Positions 41,242 through 46,243 of a stretch of DNA of 46,243 nucleotides are shown in pieces. The position numbers and the translations under genes were made by a program. Source of the DNA: Actinomycetes bacterium (GTDB taxonomy: Bacteria; Actinomycetota; Acidimicrobiia; IMCC26256; Chersky-534); the NCBI GenBank assembly GCA_025463865.1, contig JAODBH010000284.1:1-46243 (forward strand). Reading direction: 5' to 3'. Each line of letters opens with the position of its first letter. Within the stretch, counting starts at the first letter, position 1. Below the pieces are notes generated by a model that was not told the origin of the DNA, did no database searches, and was given only the letters and a program-made list of their open reading frames with translations.

Positions 41242-42467
41242 CACTGCACCGCCCCGGTCTCGAAGGGCACGTACGGGAACGAGCTCAAGAGGCGGTAGCC
41301 GTCGTCGGTCACCGCGACGATGTCCTCGGACCGGTATCCACCGTCGCCGTCGTCCCAGATGACGGGCTCGAGGACCATCACCATCCCCGGCTGCAGCACG
41401 ATGCTCTCGTCGAACTCCTCGCCGAGATCGGTGCCGATGAACGGCATCTCCGCGCTCTCGGTGCCGAGGCCGTGCACCAGGTAGAAGTGGTCGAGCCAGG
41501 GCTTGCGGTCCTCGCCCTCGCGGGCCGCCCGGTTGAGCTCCAGGCCGGTGGTCCCGGGCTTCGTGATCGCAAGCACGCGGTGGATGACGTCCTTCCACCT
41601 CGAGTAGCGATCCCGTTCCTTCGCGTCCGGAATCCGCTCGCCGGTGAACCACGTGCGGCCGAAGTCGGAGCAGTACCCCTCGTAGACGATCCCGCTGTCG
41701 ACGAAGAGGGTCTCCCCCTCCCGGAGGATGCGGTCGGTACTGTTCGTGGGGAACGCGACGTCACCGTGCACCGTGAACGGGCCGTCCGCGATCGCCGACG
41801 GCATCACCTGCCAGATCGGATCGATCGAGTTCGCCGCCGCGCCGAGCTCGAAGATCCGTCGGAAGAGGATGCCGCTGAGATCGCTCTGGCGAGCTCCCGG
41901 ACGCAGGGCCTCCAGGACGTCGTACATGGCGACCTCGTTGATGTACTGCGCGCGACGCATGCATTCGAGCTCGTCACCCGTCTTATAGAGCTTGGCGGGT
42001 GTCAGCGCCAAGGAGGCGTCGGCGACCGCGAGGCCGGGAACCGCGGCGGGAAGCAACGCGTGTGCCGCCGCGCTCATCTCGTCGAACCCGACGGTGATGC
42101 CACCACCACCGAGGACGTCGCGCAGAGCTCCGGCGAGCGCGGCCACCCCCTCGGGGAACTCGGGGTACAGCGGATCGTGGATGCGATCGGCGGGGAGCTC
42201 CGGCGGCGCCCCTTCGGGATACGGCGTGAAGAGATGCAACCCGTCGCGCGTCACGACTGCGATCGTGGGCTCCTGGAACGCACGCCCGACGTCGGACGAC
42301 ATCCCGGTCGAGCCAACCGCGTAGTTCACGTTGCCCGTACCGCCGAGCACGAGCGCGTCGAAGCCCGTCTGGTCCATCGCGTCGACGAGCTTGGCGTGCC
42401 GGTCCCGACGCATTCGGGCCGTGTCGATCTCGATCGCATGGGGCGGCAGGACGACGGCAGCGCTCAT
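41238..42467 (-). CDS. M24 family metallopeptidase (Xaa-Pro aminopeptidase-like)
   Basis: A 409-residue pita-bread enzyme with all five metal ligands: Asp257 in LFVDSGIVYEGYCSDFGRTW, Asp268, His332 in YLVHGLGTE, Glu367 in VMVLEPV and Glu381 in YRSEDIVAVTDDG. The N-terminal creatinase-like domain spans about 20-155. Members of the fold include peptidases, creatinase, ectoine hydrolase and DMSP lyase DddP, so peptidase activity is only one option. GGAGG lies 6 bases before ATG 42467. It heads the operon with the degenerate paralogue and the oxidoreductase. Confidence 0.92.
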   Translation of the reverse strand: MSAAVVLPPHAIEIDTARMRRDRHAKLVDAMDQTGFDALVLGGTGNVNYAVGSTGMSSDVGRAFQEPTIAVVTRDGLHLFTPYPEGAPPELPADRIHDPLYPEFPEGVAALAGALRDVLGGGGITVGFDEMSAAAHALLPAAVPGLAVADASLALTPAKLYKTGDELECMRRAQYINEVAMYDVLEALRPGARQSDLSGILFRRIFELGAAANSIDPIWQVMPSAIADGPFTVHGDVAFPTNSTDRILREGETLFVDSGIVYEGYCSDFGRTWFTGERIPDAKERDRYSRWKDVIHRVLAITKPGTTGLELNRAAREGEDRKPWLDHFYLVHGLGTESAEMPFIGTDLGEEFDESIVLQPGMVMVLEPVIWDDGDGGYRSEDIVAVTDDGYRLLSSFPYVPFETGAVQW

Positions 42468-42648
42468 GGGGGCCTCCGTGCGGCAGTGATTCGCGGTGAT
42501 GGTCGTCCGCGGACGCACCGGGACGCAAGCGGCAACGGATTCGGAACGCCTGTTCCTGGCGCGTTCAGGGTTCCTTCAGCCCCCGCCGCTACGGTCGGTC
42601 GAGTCTCCGACGTGCGTCGGGGTAGTTGAACGGCATGGGGAGCTCTTG

Positions 42649-43596
42649 GTGACGACTGATGGCACGACCCGCGGTGTCGGTGACGAGGCCGAGGTCGTCG
42701 AGGTCAAGGGGCTGACGAAGCGGTTCAGCCCGACCGTCCTGGCGGTCGACGACGTCTCGTTCACCGTGGAGCGCGGCTCGGTGTGCGGGCTCCTCGGCCC
42801 GAACGGCGCCGGCAAGACCACGACGCTGCGCATGTTGCTGGGCCTGATCCGTCCGACCGCAGGCTCGTCGTGGGTGCTCGGCGAACGGATGACGCCCGGA
42901 GCCCCGGTGCTCTATCGGGTCGGCAACATGATCGAGCAGGCCGCGTTCGTCCCGTACCTCTCGGGTATGCGCAACCTCGAGCTGTACTGGGAGGCGGGGG
43001 GCGGCGAGCTCGCCGACGCCGACTTCGACGGCGCGCTCGCGGTCGCCGGTCTCGGGCCCGCGGTCGACCGCAAGGTGAAGACGTATTCGCAGGGGATGCG
43101 GCAACGGCTCGGCCTCGCCCGGGCGTTGCTCGGCCGACCGGAGCTCCTGATCCTCGACGAGCCGACCAACGGTCTCGATCCCCAGGAGATGAAGCGCCTC
43201 CGCGACATGTTCCGCGAGCTCGCCGTCACGGGGACCACGATCCTGCTCTCGACCCACCTGCTGGCAGAGGTCGAGCAGGTCTGCACCCATGCCGTGGTCA
43301 TGGACAAGGGCGCGCTCGTGACCAGCGGCACGGTCGCCGAGCTCCTGGGCGGCAGCGACTCCGCGTACCTCGAGGTCGAGGACGTGCCGACCGCACTGCG
43401 GGTTCTCGAGAGCATGCAAGGGGTGCGCACCGCCACGCTCGAACCGCCGGGCATCGCGATCCACCTCGAGGGCGTGACCCGGGCCGCGGTCGTCACCGCC
43501 CTCGTCGCGGCCGGCGTCGGGGTCGACACCGTCATGCCGCGTCACCGCCTCGAGGACGCGTTCTTCGAGCTCCTCGGTGAAGGGACCGTCCGATGA
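42649..43596 (+). CDS. ABC transporter ATP-binding protein
   Basis: A 315-residue ATPase of the DrrA/CcmA-like exporter class. Walker A GPNGAGKT is at 50-57, the signature YSQGMRQR at about 146-153 (Gln replaces one Gly of LSGGQ, common in this class), Walker B LLILDEP at 166-172 and the switch His in LSTHLLAE. GTG 42649 is chosen for the GGGGAG 7 bases upstream; the longer upstream frame has no homologous look. A TACGGT -10-like box lies at 42590-42595. Its stop overlaps the permease start (ATGA). Confidence 0.94.
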   Translation: MTTDGTTRGVGDEAEVVEVKGLTKRFSPTVLAVDDVSFTVERGSVCGLLGPNGAGKTTTLRMLLGLIRPTAGSSWVLGERMTPGAPVLYRVGNMIEQAAFVPYLSGMRNLELYWEAGGGELADADFDGALAVAGLGPAVDRKVKTYSQGMRQRLGLARALLGRPELLILDEPTNGLDPQEMKRLRDMFRELAVTGTTILLSTHLLAEVEQVCTHAVVMDKGALVTSGTVAELLGGSDSAYLEVEDVPTALRVLESMQGVRTATLEPPGIAIHLEGVTRAAVVTALVAAGVGVDTVMPRHRLEDAFFELLGEGTVR

Positions 43597-44405
43597 TCGC
43601 GCTGTTCCGCACCGAGTTGATGAAGCAGTTCCGGCGGCCGCGGACCTACGTCGCCCTCGGGACGATGGTCGCGGTTCCGATCATCATCACGATCGCCCTC
43701 AAGCTCAACCCACCCGGCCAGGGTGAAGGCCCCGACGACCTCTTCTTCCTCTCGTCGTCGACGGGCCTCATCGTTCCCGCGGCCTCGCTCGTCGTGATGA
43801 GCCGCTTCCTGCTCATCGGGGTGGTCTCCATGTTCGCCGGCGACGCGGTGGCATCGGAAGCCTCCTGGGGAAACCTGCGCGCGCTGCTCACCCGGCCCGT
43901 GAAGCGCGGGCGGCTGCTCGCGGCGAAGTTGAGCGTCGTCGGACTGATGACGGTGCTGGCGACCGCGCTGATCCTGATCAGCGGCCTCGTCGCCGGGGTG
44001 ATCGCCTTCGGGCTCCATCCGCTCGACATCCCGTTCGTCAACATCCACCATTCGACGGGCGCGTTGCTCGGTGACCTCGTGATCGCAGGCGTCTACGTCG
44101 CCTGGAGCCTCACCGGCATCCTGACGCTCGGGTTCATGATCTCGACGATGACCGACAGCCCGGGCGGAGCGATCGGTGCGGCGTTCGGTCTCTACGTCAC
44201 TTCGGCGATCCTCGACAACATCACCGCGATCGGTCCGATCCGCAACGTCCTGCCGACGCACTACTTCGACGCCTGGACGAGGCTCTTCACCGGGCACGCC
44301 AACACCGGCGACATGTGGCGAGGGGCGCTCCTCCAGATCCCGTACGCGTTGATCTTCGGTGGGATGGCGTGGTGGTGGTTCCGGCGCAAGGACATCCTGT
44401 CGTGA
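43593..44405 (+). CDS. ABC transporter permease (ABC-2 type)
   Basis: A 270-residue membrane protein with about six helices (near residues 20-37, 58-83, 113-137, 155-177, 185-205 and 245-263). The N-terminal IALFRTELMKQFRRPRTYV and the SEASWGNLRALLTRPVKRGRLLAAKL segment are typical of ABC-2 permeases. It pairs with the upstream ATPase through a 4-base overlap. The cargo cannot be told from sequence. Confidence 0.93.
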   Translation: MIALFRTELMKQFRRPRTYVALGTMVAVPIIITIALKLNPPGQGEGPDDLFFLSSSTGLIVPAASLVVMSRFLLIGVVSMFAGDAVASEASWGNLRALLTRPVKRGRLLAAKLSVVGLMTVLATALILISGLVAGVIAFGLHPLDIPFVNIHHSTGALLGDLVIAGVYVAWSLTGILTLGFMISTMTDSPGGAIGAAFGLYVTSAILDNITAIGPIRNVLPTHYFDAWTRLFTGHANTGDMWRGALLQIPYALIFGGMAWWWFRRKDILS

Positions 44406-44430
44406 CCGTTGCCGCCCTCGGCCGTCGCCC

Positions 44431-44952
44431 GTGAGTCCAGCGGTGAAGCCCGCGACGAGCACCCGCGCCGGCGTGAGGCGTCTCGGAGCCCGGCTGCCGG
44501 CGCGCCTCTCGCGGTACGCGATCGGCTCGCTCGTGGCGCTGGTCACCAGCGAGGTGACCCTGCTCGTCCTGTACGGGAACGGGCTGGTGGGTGCGTCGGC
44601 GGCATCGGTCATCGCGTTCTTCGCCGGCGCGGTGCCCAACTACCTGCTGAACCGCCTGTGGGTCTGGAAGCGGAGGGACCGCGTGCGGGTCCGTCGCGAG
44701 CTCGTGCCCTACGTGGCGGTGTCGGCGATCACCCTCGTCGTCGCCGCGGTCGCCATGGATGCGGCTGCCGCGATCGGGCCGAGCAGCCACCGCGAGCGGA
44801 CGCTCTTCGTCGGCTTCGCCTACATCGTGGTCTACGGCGCGCTGTTCCTACTCAAGTACGCGGTGTACCAACGCTTCATCTTCGGCACCGACGAGAGCCG
44901 GGTCGAGAGATCGCGTGACCCCGGGAGCCGGGAATCCCGTCCGCGCGGTTGA
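44431..44952 (+). CDS. GtrA family membrane protein
   Basis: A 173-residue protein with four helices (about residues 30-50, 54-74, 92-112 and 126-146) in the GtrA arrangement. Conserved RYAIGSLVALVTSEV and FFAGAVPNYLLNRLWVWKRR mark it. GtrA-like proteins are thought to flip or support transfer of polyprenyl-linked sugars. The GTG start at 44431 has no clear ribosome-binding site, so the start is uncertain. Its last 105 bases overlap the end of the convergent glycosyltransferase gene. Confidence 0.88.
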   Translation: MSPAVKPATSTRAGVRRLGARLPARLSRYAIGSLVALVTSEVTLLVLYGNGLVGASAASVIAFFAGAVPNYLLNRLWVWKRRDRVRVRRELVPYVAVSAITLVVAAVAMDAAAAIGPSSHRERTLFVGFAYIVVYGALFLLKYAVYQRFIFGTDESRVERSRDPGSRESRPRG

Positions 44953-46243
44953 CGAGCTGACCCGTGGGGCGGCCGGGCGCCGCATCGCGCAAGGCGCGAC
45001 GAACCGCGCCGGTTGTGGCTCGACGACCGACGAGACGCGCGACCCGCGTGCGTGCTGCTTGGATTCGTGGACGACCGCGAGCACGAACGCGACGACGAGC
45101 GCGAACGGCGCGACCTCGGTGAAGAAGCTGCGGGTCCAGTGCGCGGCGACCCCACCCGCGTGGGCCCCGACCCCGGCGGCTCCGAGCATCACGATCGATT
45201 GCACCCAGACGACCCAGGCGACCGCGTCGAGGCCGCCCAACCCACACAGCGGAAGCGCCCACCCGGCGTACCAGGGATACGTGTACTCGGCGGCCACGGT
45301 GTACGACGCCACCGCGGTCGCGACCGCAGGTTCCGGGCGCCGGGAGCCCGCCGCGCGCTGCCCGAGCGTCACCGCGAGCAGGACGACCGTCGCCGCGGAC
45401 GCGTAGAAGACCACCGTCGCCGTCGTGCCCGGCGCCGTGAGCCGCGGAAGTGCATTCGCGAAGCCGCGGCCGAGGAGCAGCTGCGTCACCGGTCGCCAGG
45501 CCGAGCCGCCCGTGACGGTCCGGTTCGACGTGCCGAGGACCCGCAACGCGCCGACGAGGACCGGCAGGTACCCGATCGTCACCACGAGTCCGGTCGTGGC
45601 CGCCGCGGAGATCGCGAAGCGTCGCCTGCCTTGGCGCCACAACCAGAGCACGAGACCGAGCAGCGCGAGCGCAGCGGTGAACTTGACCAACACCGCGAGC
45701 CCGATCAGGAACCCGATCGTCCACGGCGCGCGGGTCCACGACAACCGAGCGAGACCCGCGCCCGCGGTGGTCGCAACGAGTCCTACCGCGGTCACCAGCA
45801 GGAGGCCGACCAGCAGATCGTTGTGACCGCCGTTGACGAGGGACGACGCGACGAGTGGGTTGAGGCCGAGCCAAGCGAGCATGGCCGGACTCCGGCTGCG
45901 CCGCCAGATGATCACGAGGATCCCCGCCAGGGCTGCGGCCGCGAAGACCTGGAAGAAGAGACGAGCTGCGAGGGGCGAGTCGCCGGCCACGAAGGCGCCA
46001 CCCGCCGCGACGGCGACGAACACCGGGCCGTAGACCGATCCGCGTCCGAGCCAGCTGCTGTCGACCCGGGCGACGAACGGATCGGCCGGATAGTCGGCGG
46101 GAACGCGCACGTACGGATTCGCATGGTGGACGGCGACCGTCCGCCCGTACATCGTGTACGACCAGATGTCCTTGGATCCGCGTGGAGGCACGACCACGGC
46201 GACCACGAGCACGAGGCCGATCGCGACCACGATCGCACGCGCG
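44848..46243 (-). CDS. Polytopic glycosyltransferase (MptB/GT-C-like), 5' end cut by the window
   Basis: At least 465 codons; the frame runs open through the right edge, so the N-terminus is missing. The visible part has about ten hydrophobic segments and an early loop IWSYTMYGRTVAVHHANPYV, a GT-C type acidic/aromatic loop, followed by YPADPFVARVDSSWLGRGSVYGPVF. This pattern is that of polyprenyl-phosphate-mannose-dependent mannosyltransferases such as MptB. The last 60 residues are Arg/Pro/Ala-rich and overlap GtrA on the other strand; a shorter or frameshifted end is possible. Adjacency to GtrA supports a role in cell-envelope glycan export or assembly. Confidence 0.82.
   Translation of the reverse strand, partial: ARAIVVAIGLVLVVAVVVPPRGSKDIWSYTMYGRTVAVHHANPYVRVPADYPADPFVARVDSSWLGRGSVYGPVFVAVAAGGAFVAGDSPLAARLFFQVFAAAALAGILVIIWRRSRSPAMLAWLGLNPLVASSLVNGGHNDLLVGLLLVTAVGLVATTAGAGLARLSWTRAPWTIGFLIGLAVLVKFTAALALLGLVLWLWRQGRRRFAISAAATTGLVVTIGYLPVLVGALRVLGTSNRTVTGGSAWRPVTQLLLGRGFANALPRLTAPGTTATVVFYASAATVVLLAVTLGQRAAGSRRPEPAVATAVASYTVAAEYTYPWYAGWALPLCGLGGLDAVAWVVWVQSIVMLGAAGVGAHAGGVAAHWTRSFFTEVAPFALVVAFVLAVVHESKQHARGSRVSSVVEPQPARFVAPCAMRRPAAPRVSSSTARTGFPAPGVTRSLDPALVGAEDEALVHRVLE

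Noticed and set aside
1-46243. CRISPR arrays, insertion sequences, prophage or integrase genes
   Set aside because: No regular spaced repeats, transposase motifs, long terminal repeats or phage genes were seen.

Overview
The window reads as about 46 kb of chromosome from a high-GC actinobacterium (roughly 70% GC by eye), most like the Acidimicrobiia. The basis is gene order and family content: an SRP/SMC/RNase III/PlsX/L32/CoaD/RecG block in actinobacterial order, a SepIVA-like protein next to YceD, a four-cysteine L28, a PAC2 protein, an F420-type LLM oxidoreductase, an MhuD-like haem-degrading enzyme and a UvrD-HRDC helicase. No insertion sequence, integrase, CRISPR array, tRNA or rRNA was found.

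Positions 1-19,100 are almost all on the minus strand and form a housekeeping block. In transcription order from right to left it holds a DAK2 kinase (FakA-like), recG, a reductase-like gene, rsmD, coaD, a sepIVA-like gene, yceD, rpmF, plsX, acpP, rnc, mutM, acyP, smc, an MscS channel gene, ftsY, ffh, rpsP and the start of a further gene with an acidic N-terminus. It combines ribosome parts, membrane protein targeting, phospholipid and fatty-acid synthesis, CoA synthesis, chromosome segregation and DNA repair. Many neighbours overlap by 4 bases or are separated by less than 10.

Positions 19,200-32,500 are mixed. They carry rpmB with a cold-shock-like small gene, a GlsB-type membrane protein, GTP-dependent PEP carboxykinase with a clear terminator, D-Ala-D-Ala ligase with a small membrane protein, the MhuD-like enzyme, a kinase-like protein, PAC2, an LLM oxidoreductase, a DUF6159-like membrane protein, galactokinase coupled to an unrecognised protein, a PH/SHOCT membrane protein, an aldonolactone oxidase, peptide deformylase and an ACT-domain protein.

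Positions 32,508-32,929 form a gene-free stretch with the strongest novelty signal. A good promoter (TTGACG, 17 bases, TAAGTT) is followed by about 255 bases that fold into consecutive helices capped by GNRA, UUCG and CUUG tetraloops, with a tandem G-A internal loop and a 13-bp perfect final stem. I call it a structured non-coding RNA of no class I recognise.

Positions 32,930-46,243 carry a UvrD-like helicase with HRDC domain, a PLP decarboxylase, a DnaB-like protein without a P-loop, a small DUF4177-like protein, an amidohydrolase, an operon of two M24-fold proteins (one with all metal ligands, one with most lost) plus a Gfo/Idh/MocA oxidoreductase, an ABC exporter pair, a GtrA protein and a polytopic glycosyltransferase cut by the right edge.

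A recurrent pattern is a TAnnnT -10 box 6-8 bases before the start codon of operon-first genes (ten cases), which points to widespread leaderless transcription.
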